Source: an uncultured Bacteroidia bacterium (GTDB lineage: Bacteria; Bacteroidota; Bacteroidia; Bacteroidales; F082). From it: a DNA stretch of 45,350 bases. Below the pieces are notes generated by a model. It was not told the DNA's origin, did no database searches, and saw nothing but the letters and a program-made list of their open reading frames with translations. Both the position numbers and the translations under genes were made by a program. The DNA lies in the NCBI GenBank assembly GCA_902789915.1, contig CADAPW010000006.1, forward strand, positions 1 to 45,350. The letters are read 5' to 3'. Each line of letters opens with the position of its first letter. Position 1 is the first letter of the stretch. This document shows positions 7,903 through 16,992 of this stretch, in pieces.

Positions 7903-9069
7903 ATGAAGATACAGTATCTGTCACGAGACATGGAGAAGGCTATACTTGAAGCCGCTGATTATTACTCTGTTATATGCGTAACAGGGCCGCGTCAGTCGGG
8001 CAAAAGCACACTATTGAAGCATCTTTTTCCTAACTTTGTTGAATACAGCATGAAAGACATGCATGTGCGCGAATTTGCGTTGAATGACCCCGTAGCCTTT
8101 CTTAACCAAACCACGGAAGGCATGTTCCTTGACGAGATACAGAAAGCGCCAGTGCTGATGGAATACATTCAAGGCATCGTTGACCACAATCCTAACCGTA
8201 AGTTCCTTCTGACGGGAAGTTCCAACTTTGAAGTGATGAAAGGCGTTTCAGAGTCGCTGGCTGGTCGCGCAGGCGTTTTTGAACTATTGCCAATGACTTT
8301 GGGCGAGACTTCGGTTTCACGTGAAGGCTTGGGCTTGTCGCAATTGATGTATGAGGGATTTTATCCAGCAGTGGCTGCTGGTAAAAACAAGGCTAGAATG
8401 TTTTATCCATCATACGTGAAAACCTACATCGAAAAAGATGTCCGCGACCTGCTGAAGATTCAAGACCAAATGCAGTTCATGCGGTTTATGAAGCTATGTG
8501 CGGCTCGAATAGGTTCCATTTTTATTGCCTCAGAACTCGCATCGGAGGTAGGTGTTGACTCGAAAACCGTCACACGCTGGCTCTCTGTGTTGCAAGCTTC
8601 TTATCTTGTTACACTGTTGCCACCTTATTATGAAAATATTCCCAAACGATTGGTAAAGAGTCCGAAACTCTACTTCAACGATACTGGTTTGGCTTGTTAT
8701 CTTCTGGATATTGAATCACCTAAACAACTCGATCGCGACAAGATGCGTGGAGCATTATTCGAGAACATGATTGTTTCGGAAGTGTTCAAACATCGCTATA
8801 ACCAAGGACTGGAAGGCGGGGTTTACTTTTACCGTGACTCCAACCAAAATGAGGTAGACATTTTGCTCAAACAAGAGGGCGAAATCACGGCTATTGAGGT
8901 AAAATCGTCAATGACCTACCATCCCTCATTCGAGAAGAATCTGCGACAAATCTCGGAGTGGATTGAAACACCCATTGCAAAAAGGGCTATCATTTATGCA
9001 GGTGATTTTGAGAATTCAGAGGGAAATATTCAACTGATAAATTATAAGCATTTGGCTGGGTTGCTTTGA
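7903..9069 (+). CDS. ATP-binding protein, AAA_14 with DUF4143 domain
   Basis: This 388-residue protein has a P-loop (GPRQSGKST, about residues 29-37), a Walker B region (MFLDEIQKAP), a sensor-like LLTGSSNF and a C-terminal DUF4143 region. The latter includes the nuclease-like stretch NEVDILLKQEGEITAIEVKSS near residues 319-339, which resembles a PD-(D/E)XK core (D...EVK). The family is very common in Bacteroidales as multicopy accessory genes, and its biological role is unresolved. The gene is preceded by the GTGC/GCAC hairpins and converges on the M23 peptidase gene. Confidence 0.9.
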   Translation: MKIQYLSRDMEKAILEAADYYSVICVTGPRQSGKSTLLKHLFPNFVEYSMKDMHVREFALNDPVAFLNQTTEGMFLDEIQKAPVLMEYIQGIVDHNPNRKFLLTGSSNFEVMKGVSESLAGRAGVFELLPMTLGETSVSREGLGLSQLMYEGFYPAVAAGKNKARMFYPSYVKTYIEKDVRDLLKIQDQMQFMRFMKLCAARIGSIFIASELASEVGVDSKTVTRWLSVLQASYLVTLLPPYYENIPKRLVKSPKLYFNDTGLACYLLDIESPKQLDRDKMRGALFENMIVSEVFKHRYNQGLEGGVYFYRDSNQNEVDILLKQEGEITAIEVKSSMTYHPSFEKNLRQISEWIETPIAKRAIIYAGDFENSEGNIQLINYKHLAGLL

Positions 9070-9090
9070 AAGCCTTTTAGCATGTTTTTT

Positions 9091-10719
9091 TCAATAAACC
9101 ACCTTAGCATTCAAGGTTTTCTTATTGCCGACGCCATCGGTCACCACAACCTTCACGTTATTGGTGCCTTTCTGCATCTTTTCGTCGATCTCGTAATAAA
9201 GCAAAGCGTTCTTGGCGTCATATTGGCCGAGCACCCACACATCGTCGAGATAGATGTCGTAGGTCTCAACGCCTGTCATGTCATCGGAAATCTTGAAACG
9301 CAGCGATTTCAGCGTGCTTACCGCCTGACCATCCTTGAAATTGGAGGTCCTGACAGAAGGTGCCACCGAGTCAATCTTGATGGCATATTCGCCCATGGAA
9401 CGCGTCTCCACCTCCATGCAACCGTTTTTCATCTTGCCACCGAGGGACGACACCTTGCCGCTGTTGTCGATATAGGCGATGTATTTCCTCGGATGGTCGA
9501 CCCATTTCTCGTCGGGTCGGATGCGAATGGTGAAAGGCTTGAAAGTAGTCGTCTCTTCGTTACCGAAGCGATAAACCCGTGAGCAACACCCTTTCATGTC
9601 GCGCTGTCCCGTCAGAATCCACTCATCACGGAAGAGCGTGCCTTTTTCCATCGAAACGCTGAAATCATCTATCGTGATGTCGCTATTGAGCGAGCCATCG
9701 GCCTTCACGAAGTACTCGCTGCGGCGGTGCTGCGGGCGTTCCACCACAACGGGTGCCGTGCCTACCAGCTTGAAACGCGCCGTTGAACTGTTGCCTGCAA
9801 AGTCGCTGATTTTGAAGCGGACATTCACCGTGTCGCCCTCCGCCACCGTCACCGTACCATTCCTGACCTCAATCATGTGCAGCTTGTTGAAAGGGTCAGT
9901 CTCGGTACGCACATAGCTCGACTTCTTCAATGCCAGTTCGTCGTCAAGGAAAAGCTCGTAGAGATAAGGGCCGTTCTTATTCGTTGAAGTGCCCACTTGG
10001 TCGAAGGTGCGGATGCCGAAAGCCACCTCGCCATTGGCGTAGACGAAGTTTCTGTCTTTCAAGCTGTAACGTCCGTTATTCTCCGTCACATCGAAATACA
10101 TCGGCTTGATGCCGCCTTCCAATGTCGACTCATCTCCCAAAGGATACACTGCCACACCTTGAATGAGGGGCCGTACGTTGTCGTCAATCTTGTAGCCGAA
10201 ATACATCGGGTTGACAGGCTTCTCGCTGGCCGTGTGTCGAATTTCAAAATGCAAATGGGGTCCACCCGAGCCACCCGAGTTGCCCGCGTATGCAATCAAG
10301 TCGCCTTTTTTGACAGGAAACTTGTCGGCATCGGGATAAATCTGAGAGGCGAATTTCTTGTTGCGATATTGGTACTGTTTCACGTACTTGGCAATCTCGC
10401 CCGAGAAACGCTGCAAGTGGGCATACACGCTCGTATAGCCATCGTAATGTATGATATACAACACGTTACCATATCCGTAAGGCGACACTCCGATACGGCT
10501 GACATAGCCATCGGCCACGGCATACACCTTCTTGCCTTCCACGCCCTGCGTCTTGATGTCGAGGCCGGCATGGAGGTGATTAGGACGCAGTTCGCCAAAG
10601 GTGGCGGAGAGGTAAATCGGGATGTCGAGCGGGCTGCCGTACTTCGGGAACGACTCCTGCGCCATAAGGCCCATGGCAACGAGACAAAGCATCAATGACA
10701 AATACGAACGGAATTTCAT
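9091..10719 (-). CDS. Secreted M23 family metallopeptidase
   Basis: This 542-residue protein has a signal peptide (MKFRSYLSLMLCLVAMGLMAQ). The M23 (lysostaphin-type) domain comes first, with zinc ligands HAGLD near residue 50 and GPHLHFEIR near residue 155. A long beta-rich C-terminal part (about 200-540) with Ig-like stretches follows, including TVNVRFKISDFAGNSS and RFKISDDMTGVETYDIYLDD. The family cleaves peptide cross-links of peptidoglycan or acts as a degenerate activator; here the zinc ligands are intact. Divergent promoters separate it from the LTA-synthase-like gene. Confidence 0.93.
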   Translation of the reverse strand: MKFRSYLSLMLCLVAMGLMAQESFPKYGSPLDIPIYLSATFGELRPNHLHAGLDIKTQGVEGKKVYAVADGYVSRIGVSPYGYGNVLYIIHYDGYTSVYAHLQRFSGEIAKYVKQYQYRNKKFASQIYPDADKFPVKKGDLIAYAGNSGGSGGPHLHFEIRHTASEKPVNPMYFGYKIDDNVRPLIQGVAVYPLGDESTLEGGIKPMYFDVTENNGRYSLKDRNFVYANGEVAFGIRTFDQVGTSTNKNGPYLYELFLDDELALKKSSYVRTETDPFNKLHMIEVRNGTVTVAEGDTVNVRFKISDFAGNSSTARFKLVGTAPVVVERPQHRRSEYFVKADGSLNSDITIDDFSVSMEKGTLFRDEWILTGQRDMKGCCSRVYRFGNEETTTFKPFTIRIRPDEKWVDHPRKYIAYIDNSGKVSSLGGKMKNGCMEVETRSMGEYAIKIDSVAPSVRTSNFKDGQAVSTLKSLRFKISDDMTGVETYDIYLDDVWVLGQYDAKNALLYYEIDEKMQKGTNNVKVVVTDGVGNKKTLNAKVVY

Positions 10720-10750
10720 GGTAGCTGTTTCTAAATGATGGAATAATTGG

Positions 10751-10758
10751 CAAAGATA
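10751..10758 (-). promoter_or_regulatory. -7 box for the M23 peptidase gene
   Basis: TATCTTTG on the minus strand, 31 bp before the ATG at 10719. Confidence 0.5.
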
Positions 10759-10771
10759 CGTCTTTTTTCTT

Positions 10772-10779
10772 TATTTTTG
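10772..10779 (+). promoter_or_regulatory. -7 box for the LTA-synthase-like operon
   Basis: TATTTTTG on the plus strand, 20 bp before the ATG at 10800. It probably drives the overlapping run of four genes to 15189. Confidence 0.5.
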
Positions 10780-10799
10780 CCACGGTAAAGGAACAAATC

Positions 10800-12788
10800 A
10801 TGCGTCGCAAGACTCCAAGAGAGAGATTCAACGAATGGCTGGGGAAGCCATACATGCTGCTGGTGTATAGGTTGCTGGCCACCTTGCTGGCACTTAGCAT
10901 CAGCCGTTGGATGCTCTATTTGTTCAACATCCAGTTTTTCCATCAACTCGGCATGAGGGATGCTTTAGCGTTGTATTTCAACGGGATGCGCTTCGACCTG
11001 CCCATCGTCTTCGGCATCAACCTGTTGAACATCCTTTTCTATTGTTTCCCCGCACACATCAAATACAACAAGGGGCTTCAAGGCTTCGTCGACATCGTTT
11101 ATATTATAGCGAATAGTATCGCCATCCTGCTGAATTTCATGGACATCGTCTGTTTCCATTTCTTCGGCAAGCACCTCACCATGGATTTCATCAAAGTGCT
11201 AAGCCTGTCCGACGAGGTATCGTTTGGCATGGTCAGGCAAGTATTCTTCGATTATTGGTATCTCTTGGTCATCTTCATCCTTTTCGTTCTGGTTATCACC
11301 GTAGTAGCAAACCACACGCGACTGGGCGAGCCCGAAAAGGAAGAAAAACCGCATTGGCATCTTAAGCAGGCCATCAGTTTGGTTGTGATGCTGGGGCTTA
11401 CCTTCATCGCTGTTCGCGGCGGCTTTCAGGCCAAGCCCATCACGATTGAGACCGCCATGCGCTACGCCGACCCACAAAACGCTCCCATCTTGCTCAATAC
11501 GCCGTTTTGCCTTCTCACAACACACCAGACCGAGTTGAAAGAAAGAACAGGCGAATATCAAAGCGACTTCACACCCATACATAAAAATCTGATTGCCAAT
11601 CGTTTCATCGAAAGCGACACTTTGAATGTAGACACCATCCCGAGCAATGTGGTCGTCATCATCCTGAAAAACGTGGGGCAGGAAATGTTGGGTTATTACA
11701 GCGCTGACCGCCGTTACCCACTTACGCCCTTCCTTGACTCCCTTCTAGGACAAAGCCTCACTTTCAACGGCATGTCGAACAGCCGGAGAAGCCTTGAGGT
11801 GCTGCCTTCCATCTTGGCCAGCATCCCGGCGATGATGGAAAACGACTTTGTGAGGTCACCTTACGCCGGCAACGACTTCGACGCCTTCTGCCAGCACCTG
11901 CAAAAGCGTGACTACAACACCGTATTCATACATGGCGGCAAAAACGGTGTGCAAGGCTTCGACGAATTCTCACGCCGTGCCGGTTTCAGCAAATACTTCG
12001 GGCGCATCGAATACGGCGACGACAACGACTATGACGGGCAGTGGGGCATCTACGACGGACCTTTCCTGCAATATGCCGTGCAAGCCATGAGCCGCCTCCA
12101 CGAGCCTTTCGCCACAGCCATTTACACTCTGTCGTCGCGCTATCCTTATAAGGTCCCGAAAGACTTCGTGCTGCCCAAAGAGAGTTATTTCTGGACAGGT
12201 TTCGAAAAGACCGTGTACTATGTTGACCAATCACTGAGGGATTTCTTTGCAGCCGCCTCGCAAACGGAATGGTTTGACAACACCTTGTTCGTCATCACGT
12301 CAGACTATTCCAACAGTGAGCATTTCCAGCCTGAATACAGCAATGTCTGGGGCATGTATTCCATCCCCATCGCATTCTATTACCCAAAGAAAATTAAGCC
12401 TTTGCGTTGCAATGAGATAGCCCAGCAAATCGACCTTGGGCCTTCCATCCTCTCCGTCCTCGGAGTCAACGACACCCTGTTTTCTTTTGGGCGCAACCTG
12501 TTCGACACGCTCAGCGACCCGGCTTTTGCCAGCTATTACAACCTCACCTATCAATACTGCGACGGCACTTATCTGGTGCAGTCCGATGGCGAGAACCCTT
12601 TTGGCATCTTCAAGCCCATCAGCGACTCGCTTTTGAACGACAACCTCATCGACAGGCTGCAATGTCCAGACGTATTCGACAAACTGTACCAGTTTTTGAA
12701 AGAGTACAACAACAGAATGATTTCCAATGATTTAAAACCCACAATAGACGATTTTTATGAGCAAGCAGAAGATACGATTCATTATTAA
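10800..12788 (+). CDS. LTA-synthase-like membrane protein with degraded active site
   Basis: This 662-residue protein has about five N-terminal membrane segments (residues 20-205) and an extracytoplasmic alkaline-phosphatase-superfamily domain (about 275-610) of the LTA synthase/phosphoglycerol transferase type. Family blocks are clear: TPFLDSLLGQSLTFNG, NSRRSLEVLPSILASIP, TVFIHGGKNGVQGFDEF, GQWGIYDGPFLQY and DNTLFVITSD. The expected metal-binding and catalytic positions are changed: IILKN at 288-291 in place of the usual IILES, SSRYPY (Arg447) in place of SSHHPY, and SDYS (Tyr503) in place of a DH pair. It may therefore be inactive or altered. It overlaps the lipid kinase gene by 32 bp, suggesting a shared role in envelope lipid handling. 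Confidence 0.88.
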   Translation: MRRKTPRERFNEWLGKPYMLLVYRLLATLLALSISRWMLYLFNIQFFHQLGMRDALALYFNGMRFDLPIVFGINLLNILFYCFPAHIKYNKGLQGFVDIVYIIANSIAILLNFMDIVCFHFFGKHLTMDFIKVLSLSDEVSFGMVRQVFFDYWYLLVIFILFVLVITVVANHTRLGEPEKEEKPHWHLKQAISLVVMLGLTFIAVRGGFQAKPITIETAMRYADPQNAPILLNTPFCLLTTHQTELKERTGEYQSDFTPIHKNLIANRFIESDTLNVDTIPSNVVVIILKNVGQEMLGYYSADRRYPLTPFLDSLLGQSLTFNGMSNSRRSLEVLPSILASIPAMMENDFVRSPYAGNDFDAFCQHLQKRDYNTVFIHGGKNGVQGFDEFSRRAGFSKYFGRIEYGDDNDYDGQWGIYDGPFLQYAVQAMSRLHEPFATAIYTLSSRYPYKVPKDFVLPKESYFWTGFEKTVYYVDQSLRDFFAAASQTEWFDNTLFVITSDYSNSEHFQPEYSNVWGMYSIPIAFYYPKKIKPLRCNEIAQQIDLGPSILSVLGVNDTLFSFGRNLFDTLSDPAFASYYNLTYQYCDGTYLVQSDGENPFGIFKPISDSLLNDNLIDRLQCPDVFDKLYQFLKEYNNRMISNDLKPTIDDFYEQAEDTIHY

Positions 12789-13647
12789 TCCCATCTCCGG
12801 CAAAAAACACAAAGATTATCTCCCGCAGCAAATCGTGGAGCATCTTGACCATACGAAATTCGACCACGAGATATGTGTTTCTGAATACCCAGGCCATTCC
12901 TGCATACTTGCGAAAGATGCTATCAACCAACATATTGACATCCTTGCTGTGGCTGGTGGCGACGGCTCCATCAACGAAGTGGGCACGCCGCTCATCGGCT
13001 CCGACATGGCCTTAGCGGTCATCCCTTGTGGCTCAGGCAATGGACTATCGCGTTGCCTGAACATCCCGCTCGACCCCATCAAGGCGCTGCAAGTCATCAA
13101 TAGAAACTATCGTCGCAAAATCGACACCGTGACCGTCAACGACCAACCTTTCATCAGCATTTCGGGGACGGGGTACGATGCCAAGGTGGCCGAAGATTAC
13201 AGCAAGGACCCACGCCGTGGCTTCGAGACCTATTTCCGTTACATCATTCGTAACTACATCACCATGAAGGAGCAGCCCTACACCATCATTATGCCTAACG
13301 AAACTTTGAACGTAAAGGCCTTTTTCATCTCCTTCGCCAACTCCAACCAGATGGGCTACGACTTCCCCATCTCACCCAAAGCCTCACTTTGGGACGGTAA
13401 GGTCGACCTGTGCATCGTGCAGAAGCCCAATCCTTTTGAACTGCCCATCATGGGTGGTTATATGCTTGACGGAATGATGGACAAAGCCCCGAAAGTCAAA
13501 ATCATCCAAACGCCCGAAGCCACCATCCTACGTCCCAGAGCCGACACCATCAACCTCGACGGCGAGTCGGTGATGATGGAAAAAGACCTTCATTTAAAAG
13601 TCAACCCATTAAGTCTCAACATCATCTGCAATGAAACACAAAAGTGA
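12757..13647 (+). CDS. Diacylglycerol/lipid kinase family protein
   Basis: This 296-residue protein of the DagK/YegS/LCB5 family phosphorylates lipid alcohols with ATP. The nucleotide-binding motifs NPISGKK (residues 11-17) and [13 protein letters not shown] (65-76) and the [12 protein letters not shown] block (about 90-101) are present. The C-terminal beta-sandwich includes [12 protein letters not shown]. The start overlaps the end of the upstream LTA-synthase-like gene by 32 bp and the stop overlaps the SUI1 gene by 17 bp, so all are likely one transcript. The natural substrate is unknown; diacylglycerol is the family default. Confidence 0.93.
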   Translation: MSKQKIRFIINPISGKKHKDYLPQQIVEHLDHTKFDHEICVSEYPGHSCILAKDAINQHIDILAVAGGDGSINEVGTPLIGSDMALAVIPCGSGNGLSRCLNIPLDPIKALQVINRNYRRKIDTVTVNDQPFISISGTGYDAKVAEDYSKDPRRGFETYFRYIIRNYITMKEQPYTIIMPNETLNVKAFFISFANSNQMGYDFPISPKASLWDGKVDLCIVQKPNPFELPIMGGYMLDGMMDKAPKVKIIQTPEATILRPRADTINLDGESVMMEKDLHLKVNPLSLNIICNETQK

Positions 13648-13972
13648 CAACAACGGCACCGTCTACTCCACCAACCCCGACTTCGTCTTCGACTATGGTG
13701 AAGAGGAAGCCGTCACCCTCGAACCCGCCAAGCAGAACCTCCGCGTGATGCTCGACAAGAAGCAACGCGCCGGCAAGAAAGTGACGCTCATCACGGGTTT
13801 CCAAGGCTCCGACTTCGACCTTGCCGTGTTGGGCAAGGAGCTGAAATCGGCCTGCGGTGTCGGTGGCAGTGTCAAAGACGGCGAGATATTGCTCCAAGGC
13901 GACTTCCGTGAAAAAGTGCTCGGCATCTTGCTTCAAAAAGGATACACGAAAACCAAAATCAGCGGAATATGA
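13631..13972 (+). CDS. SUI1/YciH-type translation initiation factor-like protein
   Basis: The 113-residue protein has a charged N-terminus and a SUI1 (eIF1-like) domain. Diagnostic stretches are [20 protein letters not shown], the GFQG loop, [20 protein letters not shown] and the C-terminal [14 protein letters not shown]. Bacterial homologues bind the 30S subunit and may influence start-codon fidelity. It overlaps both neighbours (17 bp upstream; ATGA downstream), so translational coupling is likely. Confidence 0.93.
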   Translation: MKHKSDNNGTVYSTNPDFVFDYGEEEAVTLEPAKQNLRVMLDKKQRAGKKVTLITGFQGSDFDLAVLGKELKSACGVGGSVKDGEILLQGDFREKVLGILLQKGYTKTKISGI

Positions 13973-15189
13973 TACAGAATTACATAGAAATACTCAAGGG
14001 CATCGGGGAAAGCATGCATTTTGGCACATCGACCTCGCTGGCCATTGCCGAAGGTCTTGCTGTTGTCACCCTCCTCGCCATCGGCGTCATGCTCATTCTC
14101 CTTTCCCGTTTTATCGTCAACAAGACCGTCAACGTGCTTATCAAAAGAACGCCATCGAAATACGACGACCTGTTGATTAAAAACAAGGTGTTTGTACGCA
14201 TTTGCCTGCTCATCCCGGCCATCCTTGTCAAGTATTACATCAATGATGCCATGCCCGACTTCGAGGGTGCCGCCATCATCATCGTCAAGATTACGAAAAT
14301 CTACGAAATCATTGTTTACGCCTCCATACTGATGGCCTTGGTGAACACGGCGCACGAGCTATACAACTCTTTTGAATTCTCGAAGCTGAAACCCATCGAA
14401 GGGCTGGTTCAAGTCGTCAAAGGCATCATCATCGCCTTCAGCGTGTTGCTTATCACCACTTTCCTCTTGGGTAAAAGCCTAAGTAGCATCATCATCGGTT
14501 TGGGCACTATTTCAGCCGTCCTCTTGCTTATCTTCCAAGACTCCATCAAGGGATTTGTTGGAAGTATCCAATTGTCAATCAACGATATGCTGCGTATTGG
14601 AGACTGGATTGTCATGGGACCCGCCGACGGCAACGTCATGGAAATCAACCTCACCACAGTGAAAGTGCAAAACTGGGACAACACCATCACCACCATCCCG
14701 ACCTACCAATTGGTTTCGTCACCCTTCACCAACTGGCGTGGCATGTCGGAGTCGGGTGGACGACGCATCGCCCGAACCATCAACATCGATGTGAACACCA
14801 TCCGTTATTGCACGCCTGAGATGCTGGAAAAATACAAGCATTATTCCTTGGTGAAAGACTATATCACGCAACGCGAAGAAGACATCGCCGAGTACAACAA
14901 GGCCAACAACATCGACACATCTGAGATTATGAACGGGCGTCAGCAGACCAACATCGGCATCTTCCGCGCCTACATCAAGGCTTACCTCAACAACAACCCG
15001 AAGCTGAACCACAACCTCACGATGATGGTCAGGCAGCTGCAACCCTCGGAGTTCGGCGTACCGCTGCAAATCTACGCCTTCAGCAGCGACAAGCAATGGG
15101 TCAACTACGAGGAAATCCAAAGCGACATCTTCGACCATGTCATCGCGGCTGCGGAAATGTTTGACCTGAAGATTTATCAGAAACGTTAA
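13969..15189 (+). CDS. MscS family mechanosensitive channel
   Basis: The 406-residue protein has about five membrane segments. The MscS pore helix and beta domain ([44 protein letters not shown], residues about 165-210) are followed by a cytoplasmic domain containing the [22 protein letters not shown] block. Overall it resembles the YbdG-type branch, whose channels respond to osmotic downshift. It overlaps the SUI1 gene by 4 bp and closes the overlapping gene run. Confidence 0.93.
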   Translation: MIQNYIEILKGIGESMHFGTSTSLAIAEGLAVVTLLAIGVMLILLSRFIVNKTVNVLIKRTPSKYDDLLIKNKVFVRICLLIPAILVKYYINDAMPDFEGAAIIIVKITKIYEIIVYASILMALVNTAHELYNSFEFSKLKPIEGLVQVVKGIIIAFSVLLITTFLLGKSLSSIIIGLGTISAVLLLIFQDSIKGFVGSIQLSINDMLRIGDWIVMGPADGNVMEINLTTVKVQNWDNTITTIPTYQLVSSPFTNWRGMSESGGRRIARTINIDVNTIRYCTPEMLEKYKHYSLVKDYITQREEDIAEYNKANNIDTSEIMNGRQQTNIGIFRAYIKAYLNNNPKLNHNLTMMVRQLQPSEFGVPLQIYAFSSDKQWVNYEEIQSDIFDHVIAAAEMFDLKIYQKR

Positions 15190-15193
15190 TTAG

Positions 15194-15258
15194 TTGAGAG
15201 TTTAGAGTTTAGAGTTGAGAGTCAGTTGAGAGTGTAGAGTTGAGAGTTGAAGGTTTTG
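15194..15258. repeat. Imperfect 7-bp tandem repeat
   Basis: About nine units of the type GTTGAGA/GTTTAGA are arranged head to tail between the MscS gene and the hydrolase gene. Heptamer arrays of this kind (AACTCTA on the other strand) are common intergenic low-complexity DNA in Bacteroidota. No function is evident. Confidence 0.6.
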
Positions 15259-15315
15259 AGTTGTAGGGCTGTCACACCGTGGCAGCCGCAGAACAAACAA
15301 AAAGAACGGGTAAAT

Positions 15316-16266
15316 ATGAATGCAGGAAAAGTTTTCACGGAACGTTATTTGAAACTGATGTTCAAATCGTTGCGCGATGCAACACCAGAAGAGGTGGATG
15401 CCGAGCTGGAGCATTGTCGCCGCGAGAACCGCCGTCCCGTGAAGACACCAAGGTATTTCAGAGGCTTTTTCACGGAAGAAGAGAAATATCATGCCTCCAC
15501 GGGTTTTGAGATGCAGGTTTTCAGCCATAACGAAAGCTCACAACGAAAAGCAAGGTCCCTGAGCCTGTCGAAGGGCCGACACAAGCGCAAACTCATCCTC
15601 TACCTCCACGGCGGCGCCTTCATCTATCCTCCTGTGTTCTTCCATTGGCGTTTCTTGCACGACCTTTGTCTGCGCACGCATTGCGATGCCTTGCTGCCTG
15701 TTTATCCCAAATCACCGGAATATGTTTGCGAGTATTCAGTAAAAACCTTGCTTGAATACTATCAAAGCATCTCTGAATCAAACCAATATGATGAAATCCA
15801 CCTCGTAGGCGACTCGGCCGGTGCCTGCTTGTGCTTAATTGTAGCACAGGAAGCCCATAAAAATGGTTGGCAACAGCCGACGACCACTACCCTGCTCTCT
15901 CCTTGTGTCGACCTGAGTCACACCAAAGAGGCTGATATGCGTGCTTTGCAGGACAAAGACAACATGCTGCAACTCGACCGCGTTATCACCCTCAACGCCA
16001 TCTGGCAGGGCAACTTGCCTGTAAAGCACCCTTGGGTCAGCCCCGTGTTCGGCGACTTCAGCGGTGTCGACAACCTTTATGTTTACTACGGTTCCGATGA
16101 AATCCTCCAGCCCGACGACCTTTTCCTCAAGGAAACCTACGAAAAGGCAGGCAAAACCGGACATTTTTATGAATACGAAGGTATGTTCCATACCTTTGCG
16201 ATGTTCCCGATTCCGGAGGGGTTTAGGGCGGTGAAAGAAATGGCAAACATCATAAAAAAGCAATAA
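15316..16266 (+). CDS. Alpha/beta hydrolase (HSL-type esterase) with an internal repeat insertion
   Basis: The chosen ATG (MNAGKVFTERYLKLMFKS) follows an upstream stretch with no homology. The 316-residue product has the oxyanion motif HGGAF (about residue 101), the nucleophile motif GDSAGA (about 170), Asp in YYGSDEIL and His in GMFHTFAM, making a full Ser-Asp-His triad of the hormone-sensitive-lipase type. Just before the first strand of the hydrolase core, residues KARSLSLSKGR are encoded by a mobile palindromic repeat (15552-15578) also found upstream of clpB. The substrate is unknown. The pnuC gene follows after 12 bp. Confidence 0.9.
   Translation: MNAGKVFTERYLKLMFKSLRDATPEEVDAELEHCRRENRRPVKTPRYFRGFFTEEEKYHASTGFEMQVFSHNESSQRKARSLSLSKGRHKRKLILYLHGGAFIYPPVFFHWRFLHDLCLRTHCDALLPVYPKSPEYVCEYSVKTLLEYYQSISESNQYDEIHLVGDSAGACLCLIVAQEAHKNGWQQPTTTTLLSPCVDLSHTKEADMRALQDKDNMLQLDRVITLNAIWQGNLPVKHPWVSPVFGDFSGVDNLYVYYGSDEILQPDDLFLKETYEKAGKTGHFYEYEGMFHTFAMFPIPEGFRAVKEMANIIKKQ
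15552..15578 (+). repeat. Mobile palindromic repeat inside the hydrolase gene
   Basis: The core CCCTGAGCCTGTCGAAGGG matches 25 of 27 positions with the copy at 20624-20650. It keeps the hydrolase frame and reads as ...SLSLSKG... The sequence is a known type of dispersed palindromic element. Confidence 0.75.
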
Positions 16267-16278
16267 AACAACTCCAAA

Positions 16279-16992
16279 ATGCAGAATATCAAAGACTTAA
16301 TCAAAGAAGACCTCAAAGGTTGGAAGCCGTTCGACATCATCTGGTTAGTGTTGGTGAGCGTCATCATCACGGTGATGTCCGTCCTGTTCAAATACGACAA
16401 GGCCAACGACCAGTTTTATTGGATACACATCGTGGCGGCGACCTGCGGCATCATCAACGTGGTGCTCGGCGGCAAAGGCAAGCTCTCCAACTATCTCTTC
16501 GGCTTCATCCATTGCTGCCTGATGATTTACATCACACTGATTTCCAGACTCTATGCCGACTTCGGCGTGACCGTCTACAACTTCGTCATGCAGTTCGTGG
16601 GCTTCTTCACCTGGTCAAGGAACATGAACCACGAGACCCACGAGGTGATGAAAATCCATGCCAGCAACAAAACACGACTCATCAGCCTTGCCGTCATCGT
16701 GGTGGGCACCGCTGTCGTTGGATACATCATGCAACGGTTCACCAACGATTTGGCACCTTTCGCCGACTCGGCCAAGGCGGTGATGCAAGTCGTGGCCATG
16801 ATATTGATGGTCAGAATGTTCAGCGAGCAGTGGTGGCTTTGGATTGCCATCAACTGCGTCAGTATCTTCATGTATATCAAAGCGGGCAACTTCCCCATCA
16901 CGATGATGTATGTCGTATATCTCGTCAATTCCATCATCATGTGCGTGCGCTGGGAGAAAGAAGCCTGCGCCAATGACAAACTGCTCAAATGA
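16279..16992 (+). CDS. pnuC: PnuC-type nicotinamide riboside transporter
   Basis: The 237-residue protein has seven or so membrane segments. The PnuC-type WIHIVAATCGIINVVLGGKGKLSNYLFGFI block (residues about 48-77) and a second conserved block around VYNFVMQFVGFFTWSRNM (95-112) are visible. PnuC brings in vitamin precursors, usually nicotinamide riboside for NAD synthesis; some relatives take thiamine or riboflavin, and no riboswitch is seen here to decide. The stop overlaps the EamA start by 4 bp. Confidence 0.88.
   Translation: MQNIKDLIKEDLKGWKPFDIIWLVLVSVIITVMSVLFKYDKANDQFYWIHIVAATCGIINVVLGGKGKLSNYLFGFIHCCLMIYITLISRLYADFGVTVYNFVMQFVGFFTWSRNMNHETHEVMKIHASNKTRLISLAVIVVGTAVVGYIMQRFTNDLAPFADSAKAVMQVVAMILMVRMFSEQWWLWIAINCVSIFMYIKAGNFPITMMYVVYLVNSIIMCVRWEKEACANDKLLK

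Noticed and set aside
15194..15258. Heptamer array considered as a CRISPR or regulatory array
   Set aside because: Units are 7 bp with no spacers and match common low-complexity intergenic DNA.
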